Source: Christiangramia sp. (GTDB lineage Bacteria; Bacteroidota; Bacteroidia; Flavobacteriales; Flavobacteriaceae). Taken from it: a DNA stretch of 17,425 nucleotides. Below, one piece after another: positions 7,348-16,061 of this stretch; position 1 is the stretch's first letter; each line of letters begins with the position of its first letter. Both the position numbers and the translations under genes were made by a program. The notes beneath the pieces were generated by a model. That model ran no database searches. It had not been told where the DNA came from and worked only from the letters and a program-made list of their open reading frames with translations. The stretch is from assembly GCA_024635735.1 (NCBI GenBank), contig JAGXII010000207.1, forward strand, positions 1-17,425, written 5' to 3'.

Positions 7348-7800
7348 TTAAATCTTCGGAAAAAACCTTCCAGCCTTTTTTCGGTAAGCTGCATAATCTT
7401 CATAACGCTTCATCAATTGTTCTTCTTCATATCTCGATTTTATAGCAAAAAGCATATACAATATCAGCGTGATCAATAATCTGTAAAAAGATTCTGTATA
7501 AACGGCATAACCTCCTAAACTTATAAGAATCCCGGTGTATATAGGATGCCTTGTGTATTTATAAAGTCCGTTTTGGATCAATTGAGAACCCGGTTTTGGA
7601 GTTGGAAACGGGGAAAGGTTTTGGTTAAGCTGAATTATAGCCAGAATAAAAATAAGAGCTCCTAAACCGGTAAGTGATAAAAAGATCCATTGGATCCACT
7701 CAGGAAGAGTGAAGTCCAGGAATTCAATATCAAAATAATACAGCACAAACAAAAGAATTTGTACACCTACCAAAATATAATCTTTTTTCTGTAAATACAT
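7348..7800 (-). CDS. Isoprenylcysteine carboxyl methyltransferase-like membrane protein
   Basis: A 150-aa integral membrane enzyme of the ICMT/PEMT-type methyltransferase family, which uses S-adenosylmethionine. There are four hydrophobic segments (~10-25, 36-57, 88-101, 107-120). The family's cofactor-binding pattern is present: GLYKYTRHPIYTGIL, with Arg84-His85-Pro86, and a C-terminal acidic patch EEEQLMKRYEDYAAYRKKAGRFFP (E125-E127, Y133-Y136-Y139). Bacterial members rarely methylate prenylated proteins; most have unknown acceptors, possibly lipids or quinone-like compounds. The start ATG (7798-7800) is 2 bp after the stop of the DUF808 gene, so the two are in one operon and probably translationally coupled. 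Confidence 0.85.
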   Translation of the reverse strand: MYLQKKDYILVGVQILLFVLYYFDIEFLDFTLPEWIQWIFLSLTGLGALIFILAIIQLNQNLSPFPTPKPGSQLIQNGLYKYTRHPIYTGILISLGGYAVYTESFYRLLITLILYMLFAIKSRYEEEQLMKRYEDYAAYRKKAGRFFPKI

Positions 7801-7802
7801 AT

Positions 7803-8696
7803 TTAAGCTTCTGACTTTTTAAATACCGATTTCCAGACTTTTTTTAGCAACATCACAATGGGGAGAATCAATATACCAACACCCAACCCCACAAGGAATT
7901 CTCCAAGGATCGCTGGCGCTGGCAAACTGTGAACCAGATCATGAATAAAATGAATATTATGTACAAATATCCCCCCGGAAACAAGAAGTAAGGCAATGGT
8001 ACCAATAATTCCTAAAGACTTTATCACCCATGGTAAAGCATTGACCAGAGCCCGACCAACCTTATCTGAAAAACTATTGTCTCTTTCGTTCAGGTCGATT
8101 AATTTCACGCCAAATTCATCCATTCTAACGATAAGTGCTACGATTCCATAAACGCCAATAGTGGCTACAATCGCAATTATGGTAACTACGATGATTCTGG
8201 TAAAAAGCTCCTCCGACTCAACTGTTCCCAATGCGATTATTACAATTTCAATAGATAAAATAAAGTCGGTGAAAATAGCAGATTTGATCTTTTCCTTTTC
8301 ATGAACAAGCATCTGTTCTTTCGTTAGATCCTTGAGGTCATGAATATCCTCAGCGTGTTTATGTGGAAATATCCATTCATATATTTTTTCAGCTCCCTCA
8401 TAGGCCAGGTAAAGTCCACCCAAGACGAGAATAAATTTTATCACAACGGGCACAAAAGCACTTAACAAAAAAGCTATGGGGAGTATGATAAGTTTATTAA
8501 GGAATGAACCTTTGGTGATCGCCCAAAGAACAGGCAGTTCGCGGTCTGATAGAAATCCCGAAGCTTTTTCGGCATTCACCGCAAGGTCATCACCAAGGAT
8601 TCCCGCTGTTTTTTTCCCGGCAACCTTGCCCATTGTTGCCACATCGTCCATTAATGCCGCTATATCATCCAGAAGCGCGAATATTCCCGAAGCCAT
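7803..8696 (-). CDS. DUF808 family inner-membrane protein (YedI-like)
   Basis: A 297-aa protein with the N-terminus typical of DUF808: MASGIFALLDDIAALMDDVA, then KVAGKKTAGILGDDLAVNAE. About five hydrophobic segments follow (~68-99, 140-158, 166-192, 223-246, 262-285). Length (~300) and layout match the family in Proteobacteria and Bacteroidota. The biochemical role is unknown; the conserved Asp/Lys-rich N-terminal segment before the first helix is presumably cytoplasmic. It is the first gene of a two-gene unit with the methyltransferase-like gene 2 bp downstream. It is separated from ppdK, read in the same direction, by 277 bp that contain a fold-back element, so it likely has its own promoter in 8697-8860. 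Confidence 0.88.
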   Translation of the reverse strand: MASGIFALLDDIAALMDDVATMGKVAGKKTAGILGDDLAVNAEKASGFLSDRELPVLWAITKGSFLNKLIILPIAFLLSAFVPVVIKFILVLGGLYLAYEGAEKIYEWIFPHKHAEDIHDLKDLTKEQMLVHEKEKIKSAIFTDFILSIEIVIIALGTVESEELFTRIIVVTIIAIVATIGVYGIVALIVRMDEFGVKLIDLNERDNSFSDKVGRALVNALPWVIKSLGIIGTIALLLVSGGIFVHNIHFIHDLVHSLPAPAILGEFLVGLGVGILILPIVMLLKKVWKSVFKKSEA

Positions 8697-8859
8697 AAGT
8701 TCAATAATTGTATAAAACGGAGGTAAGTTGCAGCTTTTTTATCAGAATTAGAAAAATAAATTTTTGCCCTTTTTAAGTTCAGAATTTATATACCCGCTGA
8801 AAACAGTTATGCGTACGCTAGTTTTGAAATTTTGTTATCCACATAAGTCATTTAAATCA

Positions 8860-8955
8860 AAGAGACTATCTAAAAAGTCGTTTTTTGTGTCTGGTTGAAT
8901 TTGATACAATTCGTTTTGGAAAATGACACTTTAGTAACTTTTTAGACAGTCTCTT
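8860..8955. repeat. ~95-bp fold-back element with 18-bp inverted ends
   Basis: AGAGACTATCTAAAAAGT (8861-8878) and ACTTTTTAGACAGTCTCT (8937-8954) are inverted repeats with 17 of 18 bases paired, and one more pair can be added outside. Inside are nested short inverted repeats GTGTC/GACAC (8887-8891, 8925-8929) and GAATT/AATTC (8897-8901, 8908-8912), so almost the whole element folds. It has no coding capacity and no clear target-site duplication. It fits a MITE or a solo IS end-pair, or an elaborate 3' hairpin of the ppdK transcript. Confidence 0.5.
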
Positions 8956-8960
8956 CTATC

Positions 8961-8976
8961 ATCAATCAATCAATCA
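8961..8976. repeat. ATCA x4 microsatellite overlapping the ppdK stop
   Basis: Four perfect ATCA units (16 bp). The last three bases are the complement of the ppdK TGA stop codon, so changes in copy number would lie mostly outside the protein. Confidence 0.6.
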
Positions 8977-11703
8977 CTTTTCATTATTAATGGCTGCCTG
9001 AGCTGCTGCAACACGTGCAATTGGAACCCTGAAAGGCGAACAGCTTACATAATCCATTCCCATTCTGTAACAGAATTCTATAGAAGAAGGTTCTCCACCG
9101 TGCTCTCCACATATTCCAATCTTTAATTTCGCATTAGTGCTTCTGCCTTTTTTTATTCCTGTTTTTATTAACTGGCCTACTCCTTCCTGATCAAGTATTT
9201 CAAAAGGATCACTGTTAAGAATTCCTTTTTCAAAATATACGGGAAGAAATTTTCCGGCATCGTCACGGGAATATCCATATACCATTTGAGTAAGGTCGTT
9301 GGTTCCGAAAGAAAAGAATTCAGCATGCCTCGCAATTTTATCGGCAGTTAACGCGGCACGCGGAATTTCAATCATAGTTCCTACCAGATAATCTATAGAA
9401 TTTCTACGTTCTGAAAATATTTTATCTGCAGTTTTCCTTATGATCTCTTCCTGAAGCAGGAATTCATTCAATGTTCCCACAAGTGGCACCATAATTTCAG
9501 GTTGAACATCAATCCCTTGTTCTTTTAAATTCAATGCAGCTTCAATAATAGCCCGGGTTTGCATTTCAGTAATCTCAGGATAAGTATTTCCTAACCGGCA
9601 GCCCCTGTGCCCGAGCATTGGATTGAACTCTTTCAGTTCGTCTACTTTATTTTTTACTGCCCTGACAGATATATGCATTTCTTTAGCGAGCTCTTTTTGC
9701 TGAGCCAATTCATGTGGAACGAATTCGTGCAAAGGAGGATCCAGCAGCCTTATGGTAACAGGATAACCTTGCATAGCTTCAAAAATCCCCTCAAAATCAC
9801 TTCGCTGCATGGGTAACAATTCTTCCAGGGCCCTCTTTCTTCCATTTCGTGTTTCAGCCAGAATCATCTCGCGCATTGCCTTAATTCGATCCTGCCCAAA
9901 GAACATATGCTCGGTCCTGGCAAGACCAATTCCACGCGCACCAAAATTTCTTGCCGCCATGGCATCATTAGGGGTATCTGCATTTGTTCTTACTTTCATT
10001 GTAGAGAAAGCATCGCATAAATTAAGGATCTCAGCAAATTCACCACTTAATTCCGGTTCAACAGTAGCAACTTTACCTTCAATAATATTGCCGGTACTTC
10101 CGTTTAATGAGATCCAGTCGCCCTCATGATATTCCTTATCACCCACTCTAATCTGCCTGTTGTGGTAATCTATATTTAGTGCTCCCGCTCCGGAAATACA
10201 GCATTTACCCATACCCCTTGCAACAACAGCGGCATGAGAGGTCATCCCTCCCCTGGCTGTTAAAATTCCTCTGGCAATGTCCATTCCTTCCAGGTCTTCC
10301 GGAGAAGTTTCTATTCGAACCAGAATGGAATTCTTGTATTTATCGGCCTCATCGGCAAAGAAAACTATCTGGCCTGTTGCGGCACCTGGAGATGCAGGTA
10401 AACCCTGGGCAATCACATGAGCGTTCTTTAATGCCTTAGTATCAAAAACAGGATGCAGTAACTCATCAAGTTTCATAGGTTCAATACGCTGTAAAGCTTC
10501 TTTTCGATCAATTAAACCTTCCTTTAGCAGGTCTACAGCAATTTTGATCATTGCGGTACCTGTACGTTTGCCGTCCCGGGTTTGAAGAATCCATAGTTTT
10601 CCCTCCTGAATAGTAAACTCCATATCCTGCATGTCCCTATAATGCCTTTCAATTTTTTTCTGATATTCATCCAGTTCTGCATATAAGGAAGGAAGCAGTT
10701 CTTCAAGAGATGGATACTTTTCTTTCCTTTCTTTTTCATTTACCCTGGCCAGTTTTGCCCAGCGCTTTGAGCCTAATTTTGTAATCTGTTGAGGTGTCCT
10801 TACACCAGCTACCACATCTTCACCCTGAGCATTCATCAGATACTCGCCGTTAAAGACATTTTCTCCGCTTCCCGCATCCCTGGTGAAGCAAACTCCGGTG
10901 GCCGAGTTATCTCCCATATTTCCAAAAACCATTGCCTGAACATTGACAGCGGTTCCCCAGTCTGAAGGATATCCATGAATTTTTCTGTAATAAAGAGCAC
11001 GGGCACCATTCCAGCTGTCAAATACCGCCATAATAGAATCCCATAGTTGTTGCAATGGATCATCGGGAATAGCTTTCCCGGTGCGTTTTTTTATAATATC
11101 CTTAAAATCGGTCACAAGTTTTTTAAGATCCTCGACATTAAATTCGGTATCCAGCTTAATATTCCGGCGTTCCTTAAGTGCATCTATGATCTCTTCAAAA
11201 GAATCAACATCTTCCTTGGAATCTGCTTTCATACCAAGAACCACACTACCATACATTTGAACAAAACGGCGATAGGAATCCCACACGAAGCGTTCATTAT
11301 TAGTCTTTTTTATTAATCCTTTCACAACCTCATCATTCAATCCCAGGTTAAGAACGGTATCCATCATCCCTGGCATAGATTTTCTTGCCCCGGAGCGAAC
11401 GGATAGCAACAAGGGATTTTCACTATCTCCATATTTAGCACCCATTATATCCTCAATATGATGCAAACCGTTTTGTATATCCTTTTTGAGTACCTCTATT
11501 AAAGCATCTTTTCCATATTGGTGATATTGCGTACAAACTTCTGTGCTTATGGTAAATCCCGGAGGAACGGGTATCCCTATCATACTCATCTCGGAGAGAT
11601 TAGCACCTTTCCCTCCCAAAAGGTCTTTCATGTCTTTACTGCCATCGGCAAGTTTATTCCCAAACCTGAATATCCTCGCCTTATTTTCTACAATTGACTC
11701 CAT
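8974..11703 (-). CDS. ppdK: Pyruvate, phosphate dikinase
   Basis: Interconverts pyruvate + ATP + Pi and PEP + AMP + PPi in the cytoplasm, serving gluconeogenesis or PPi-linked glycolysis. Read from ATG at 11703 it has 909 aa. The N-terminal ATP-grasp domain begins GNKLADGSKDMKDLLGGKGANL. The swivelling phosphohistidine domain has GGMTSHAAVVARGMG, with His490 as phosphoacceptor and Thr488 at the site targeted by PPDK regulatory proteins in other organisms. The C-terminal TIM barrel ends with the catalytic Cys865 in GICGEHGGEPSS and SFGTNDLTQM before it. Spacing His-Cys is as in the Clostridium symbiosum enzyme. The frame is open to an earlier ATG at 11784, which would add 27 residues (MIFIMLFQFLMAY...). 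That extension is hydrophobic and unlike the family, so I reject it. It is divergent from the TonB receptor gene. Confidence 0.97.
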   Translation of the reverse strand: MESIVENKARIFRFGNKLADGSKDMKDLLGGKGANLSEMSMIGIPVPPGFTISTEVCTQYHQYGKDALIEVLKKDIQNGLHHIEDIMGAKYGDSENPLLLSVRSGARKSMPGMMDTVLNLGLNDEVVKGLIKKTNNERFVWDSYRRFVQMYGSVVLGMKADSKEDVDSFEEIIDALKERRNIKLDTEFNVEDLKKLVTDFKDIIKKRTGKAIPDDPLQQLWDSIMAVFDSWNGARALYYRKIHGYPSDWGTAVNVQAMVFGNMGDNSATGVCFTRDAGSGENVFNGEYLMNAQGEDVVAGVRTPQQITKLGSKRWAKLARVNEKERKEKYPSLEELLPSLYAELDEYQKKIERHYRDMQDMEFTIQEGKLWILQTRDGKRTGTAMIKIAVDLLKEGLIDRKEALQRIEPMKLDELLHPVFDTKALKNAHVIAQGLPASPGAATGQIVFFADEADKYKNSILVRIETSPEDLEGMDIARGILTARGGMTSHAAVVARGMGKCCISGAGALNIDYHNRQIRVGDKEYHEGDWISLNGSTGNIIEGKVATVEPELSGEFAEILNLCDAFSTMKVRTNADTPNDAMAARNFGARGIGLARTEHMFFGQDRIKAMREMILAETRNGRKRALEELLPMQRSDFEGIFEAMQGYPVTIRLLDPPLHEFVPHELAQQKELAKEMHISVRAVKNKVDELKEFNPMLGHRGCRLGNTYPEITEMQTRAIIEAALNLKEQGIDVQPEIMVPLVGTLNEFLLQEEIIRKTADKIFSERRNSIDYLVGTMIEIPRAALTADKIARHAEFFSFGTNDLTQMVYGYSRDDAGKFLPVYFEKGILNSDPFEILDQEGVGQLIKTGIKKGRSTNAKLKIGICGEHGGEPSSIEFCYRMGMDYVSCSPFRVPIARVAAAQAAINNEK

Positions 11704-12001
11704 GATGCTACTTTTATGATGGAAAATGTATAATCCAGTATTAAGATATGCCATAAGAAATTGAAAAAGCATGATAAAAATCATCTAATCAACTTTTTAT
11801 GAGAGGTTTACAAATTAAAATAGTGCGAGGTATTCTATTTTTAATTTTTGAATAGGGTTATGTAACTTTAAAGCAAAAGATATCTGTCAAAAAAGAGGTT
11901 GAATTAATAAATAAGGCATTACGGTTATAAAGCATAGATATTTTTCCAAATCACCAATAATTATAAATTCCTTTCAAATTTCATCACAGCCCCCAATCAG
12001 C
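11704..12001. promoter_or_regulatory. Divergent regulatory region between ppdK and the TonB receptor
   Basis: This 298-bp AT-rich gap must hold the promoters of both divergent genes. TTTG at 11847-11850 with TAACTTTA at 11863-11870 resembles the Bacteroidota -33/-7 boxes for the receptor, but the spacing (12) is too short. On the minus strand TTAATTTG (complement of 11811-11818) is 7 of 8 to the -7 box without a matching -33. No confident operator was found. Confidence 0.3.
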
Positions 12002-14361
12002 ATGAAAAACAGCATTAATTTTATCCTTTTTACACTTAGTTTTTTTATATCATCTGCCCAAAATTCCACTACTCTTTCCGGTAAAATATTCAATCAAGAA
12101 TCTGCTCCCGTAAATAATGCTACGGTAAGCTTGTTGAATAGTACTTTCAGCAGTCTTTCAGATACAAAGGTGATTTTACCTTCACCAAAGTGCCTTCCGG
12201 AGATTATATTTTAATTGTTGAAAAATATGGTTTTTCCACTCTAACCAGGGCAATTACTATCCCAATGGATAAAAATCTGGAGCTACGACTTTTCTCTAAC
12301 ATGGAAAATCTGAATGAAATTATAGTTACGGCCCAGAAAAGGGAAGAATTAATCCAGGATATTCCTGTAAGTATTACCAGTCTGTCTAAAGAGGCTATAT
12401 TGGATAACCAAATTCAGTATACCAACGATCTCACCGCTATCACACCAAATTTATACGCAAGTGATCCTGGCGACAGTCGAACTGTTACTTCTATAAGAGG
12501 GATTGTATCTACTTCTTATGATCCCGCCGTGGCAACTTATATAGATGGTGTAAATCAGTTCAATCTGGACACCTACGTTTCCCAGCTTTTTGATATTGAG
12601 AGAATAGAAATTTTACGGGGCCCTCAGGGAACACTTTACGGCAGAAATGCCATGGGAGGTGTGATAAATATTGTCACCAAAAAACCTGAAAAGGAAACAG
12701 CCGTATTTGCAGAAGCAGGTTTTGGAAATTATGGCCGTCACCGTTACTTAGCAAGCGTTCAGACGCCTCTTTGGAACGATAAGCTCTCTTTTGGAGCAGC
12801 CGCTTTATACACTGAAAGAAATGGTTTTTACAGGAATGAGTTTAACAACTCTGACTATGATTCTCAGAAAAGCCTTTCCGGGAATTACTATTTAAAATAT
12901 CATTTTAATCCTTCCTGGAATGCAACATTAAACTTTAAACATTTTTACGCCAACAACGAAGGTGCTTTCCCGCTTGTAATAGGGAAAGAGGCTGCTTTCG
13001 AAAGTCCTTTCACCCTGAACCAGAATCAGCTAGCCGTTATGAAGGATCATACAATTAATTCTTCCCTCGTTATCGAGCATAAAGGTTCAGATCTTAATTT
13101 TAGTTCCCAGACTGCTTTTCAAAAAAATTACAGATATTATCAAAATGGAATCGATGCCGACTTTTCAGCTTTGGACGCCTTGTATATTAAAAATGATTAC
13201 GGGAAAGACTGGAATAATGTAAAAGTAGTCACTCAGGAGTTCCGGTTTTCTTCTCCTGCACGAAATAAAAAACTGAACTGGACAGGAGGCAGTTATATTT
13301 TTTACGAAGAAAGCCCGGTAAAACAGGCTACAGTATTTGGAGAAGATGCGGCTATGTTAGGTTCTGAAGCAACGAATTTCTCTCTTATTAGCACTTCAGA
13401 ATCAACCTCAAAAGGAATTGCTTTTTTTGGACAGGCTGATTATGAATTAACTTCAAAATTGAATTTTATTGCCGGTCTCAGATATGATTATGAACATAAA
13501 GAACAGTCGGTCGTTGGCGAATACCAGCAAAACGATTCACCGGAACCGGCTTTTAAGTTTCAGCCGGACACCTCAGCAGTTGCCACCTTTAAAGCTTTTT
13601 CACCAAAATTGGGAACCAGCTATGAACTTTCTGAAGAATATCTTTTCTTCTTAACTTATAGCAAAGGATACAGGGCCGGAGGGCTCACTCCACTGACTAC
13701 TGATCCTAACCAACCTCCCTTGTATGAGTACAGACCTGAATTCAGCAATAATTTTGAAATCGGGGCCAAAAATACTTTTCTTAATAAGAAGATACTTCTT
13801 AATGCAACACTATTCTATACCACGGTGACAGACGTACAGGTTCCTACACTTTTATTACCCGATGCGGTTGTGATTACCCGAAATACGGGAAAAATGACCA
13901 GTAAAGGACTGGAAGTTGAATTGAGAACAAAACCTTTCAAAGGCCTGGAATTAAATTATGACCTGGGAATTACAAATGCTAAATACGATGACTTAAAAGT
14001 GGCAGGGGAAGACGGCATGGTAGATTTAGGAGGTAATATGCAGGTTTTCACGCCCGACCTAACTTCAATGTTATCGATTCATTATACTTCAGATTTTGAT
14101 TTTATAAATGGTTTGGATTTTAGCTTTTACACCGGCTGGAAACATATAGGAAAACAATATTTTGATCTTGCCAACACTTTAAAGCAAGAGCCCTATAGTC
14201 TTTTCAATGCTCACTTCGGAATGAAATATCACAGATACAAACTGGTTTTCTGGGCAAATAATATTTTTGATAAGAAATATATAAGTTACGGATATAATTT
14301 TGGTGCGGTGCATCTTGGAAATCCTGCAAGCTTTGGAACAAGTCTATACTTTCAACTTTAG
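12002..14361 (+). CDS. TonB-dependent outer-membrane receptor with one apparent frameshift
   Basis: Outer-membrane active transporter powered by TonB. From ATG 12002 the order is: signal peptide (residues 1-20, ending FFISSAQ), CarboxypepD_reg-like domain (LSGKIFNQESAPVNNATVSL ... GDFTFTKVPSGDYILIV), plug (~105-228; IIVTAQKREE, then ILRGPQGTLYGRNAMGGVINIVT), and the beta barrel. It ends NIFDKKYISYG ... GTSLYFQL with the usual terminal aromatic. The frame breaks at codon 56 (AAG, 12167-12169): the zero frame runs to a stop at 12212-12214. The -1 frame restores GDFTFTKVPSGDY and stays open to 14361, giving 786 aa in all. One A or G is missing from the AAAGG run. An in-frame GTG at 12190 would give a 723-aa protein lacking a signal peptide and is not a credible start. 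It could be a recent mutation, a sequencing error or a translational slip. The barrel resembles siderophore/vitamin-type receptors rather than SusC, and no SusD follows. The substrate is unknown. Confidence 0.88.
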
Positions 14362-14739
14362 AAGAGGCCACTTTTCTACACAATCATCCTGGCTGATAAA
14401 ATAATTATAGTACTAACAATTTGATCTTTAAATGCCTCTCTATTTTTGTATCCGGTTGCCTTTTCTTAATTAGCTCCTAGATCATTGAAAACCACTTTAT
14501 AAAAGCATTTTTCTTCCTGAGTAATACTTCCCCGGGTTTATTTCTTTTCCACTCGCCTACTTTGTAAAGTGCCTAATGATATAGGCCTGAAGTAGTTTGT
14601 TATAAGTCTACTATCGAAACTATCTATTCATAGGCACTTAGGACCGGATTATTTCTACAATCTATTACAAGGCAGTCAAATGATTAAAGTTGCATCTATT
14701 GAAAATAATATATAAATTCTATCCTAAAATCCTTATAAA
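14362..14739. other. Convergent gap between the receptor and xylA
   Basis: There is no gene here. The only structure I see is a 9-bp inverted repeat, AAGTGCCTA (14567-14575) with TAGGCACTT (14631-14639), enclosing a smaller AGTAG/CTACT repeat (14591-14595, 14608-14612). It could form a 3' structure for transcripts from either side. No T-run terminator is evident. Confidence 0.4.
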
Positions 14740-16059
14740 TTAGTAAGAATTAGCAATTATCTGCTCATATAATTCCTGTTTACCACTTAGTTGTTCTGGC
14801 TCACCTTTTTCATTTGCAATTTTACTAAGCTCTTCTAAAGATAAGTCTCCATTTTCAAACTTAGCTCCGTTCCCAGCATCATAAGAAGAATACCTTTCTT
14901 TTCTTAACTTCTTATAATCAGTGTTATCCAATATTTCATTGGCACAAATCAGTCCTCTGGCAAAAACATCCATTCCGGCAATATGGGCAATAAATTTATC
15001 TTCCAGATCGGTAGAATTCCTTCTTACTTTAGCATCGAAGTTAATGCCGCCACCCTGGATTCCACCACCCTCAAGAATAACAAGCATAGCTCCAGTTATT
15101 TCAAAAAGGTTGATTGGGAATTGATCGGTATCCCAACCATTTTGGTAATCCCCGCGGTTAGCATCTATACTACCTAACATTCCGGCATCTACTGCAACCT
15201 GCAACTCATGCTGAAAAGTATGTCCTGCTAATGTTGCGTGATTCACTTCTAGGTTTAGTTTAAAATCATCCTGAAGTCCATATTTTTCAATAAACGCCAG
15301 GGAAGTTGCCGCATCATGATCATACTGGTGCTTCATTGGCTCCATGGGCTTTGGCTCGATAAGAAAATTTCCTTTAAAGCCTTGTTTCCTTGCATAATCC
15401 TTACAGGTATGAAGAAAACGTGCTAAATGCTCCTGCTCTCTTTTCATATCGGTATTTAAAAGACTCATATAGCCTTCTCTACCACCCCAAAACACATAGT
15501 TTTCACCTCCTAAAGCGATCGTAGCATCCAAAGCTATTTTTGCCTGGCCACCTGCATAAGCAAGAACGTCAAAATTTGGATTGGTAGCCGCTCCATTCAT
15601 ATATCTTTTATTGCTGAAAAGATTGGAGGTTCCCCACAATAATTTGATCCTACTTTCCTGTTGCTTTTGCTTAGCATATTCAACCATTGTTTGAACACGC
15701 TTTTCAAATTCAGCCAAAGTCGGAGCTTCGTCTACAACATCCACATCATGAAAACAATAATATGGCATACCAAGCTTGGACATAAATTCAAAAGCAGCGT
15801 CCATTTTATCTTTTGCTCGAGTAATTGGATCTTCACTTTTGTCCCAGGCAAAAGTTTCGGTTCCCGGCCCAAACGGATCGGCCCCGGTATTATTAAAAGT
15901 ATGCCAGTATGCAGTGGCGAAACGTAAATGTTCCTTTAAGCTTTTCCCGGCCACAATTCTGTTCTCATAATACCATTTAAAAGCAAAAGGATTTTTACTT
16001 TCCCTTCCTTCAAATTTTACTGTTTCGATATTCTTAAAAAATTTACTTTCTGAACTCAT
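14740..16059 (-). CDS. xylA: Xylose isomerase (class II)
   Basis: Converts D-xylose to D-xylulose (and glucose to fructose weakly) in the cytoplasm with two divalent metals. The 439 aa match class II enzymes, which carry the extra N-terminal ~50 residues. Active-site residues are all present: His104 and Asp107 (YCFHDVDVVDE), Glu235 and Lys237 (LIEPKPMEP), Glu271 and His274 (LEVNHATLAGHTF), Asp299 (GSIDANRGD), Asp310 and Asp312 (GWDTDQFP), Asp342 (INFDAKVRR). Numbering is shifted by +3 from the well-studied clostridial enzymes. ATG 16059 lies 2 bp after the xylB stop codon, so xylB-xylA form one operon with coupled translation. No regulator or xylose transporter is within view beside it. Confidence 0.97.
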   Translation of the reverse strand: MSSESKFFKNIETVKFEGRESKNPFAFKWYYENRIVAGKSLKEHLRFATAYWHTFNNTGADPFGPGTETFAWDKSEDPITRAKDKMDAAFEFMSKLGMPYYCFHDVDVVDEAPTLAEFEKRVQTMVEYAKQKQQESRIKLLWGTSNLFSNKRYMNGAATNPNFDVLAYAGGQAKIALDATIALGGENYVFWGGREGYMSLLNTDMKREQEHLARFLHTCKDYARKQGFKGNFLIEPKPMEPMKHQYDHDAATSLAFIEKYGLQDDFKLNLEVNHATLAGHTFQHELQVAVDAGMLGSIDANRGDYQNGWDTDQFPINLFEITGAMLVILEGGGIQGGGINFDAKVRRNSTDLEDKFIAHIAGMDVFARGLICANEILDNTDYKKLRKERYSSYDAGNGAKFENGDLSLEELSKIANEKGEPEQLSGKQELYEQIIANSY

Positions 16060-16061
16060 AA

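Noticed and set aside
12161..12175. Programmed -1 ribosomal frameshift signal
   Set aside because: There is no X-XXY-YYZ heptamer, only A-AAG, and no obvious downstream hairpin; a base loss in the AAAGG run is simpler.
12190..14361. Receptor as a separate gene starting at GTG 12190
   Set aside because: That start falls inside the conserved FTFTKVPSGDY motif and leaves the receptor without a signal peptide. The frameshift reading explains both halves.
12002..14361. SusC/SusD polysaccharide-utilisation locus
   Set aside because: The receptor lacks SusC-type features and there is no SusD-like lipoprotein or glycoside hydrolase beside it.
14921..15970. Plus-strand open frames across xylA
   Set aside because: They are antisense shadows of a gene with all catalytic residues on the minus strand. 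The same holds for frames opposite ppdK and the other genes.
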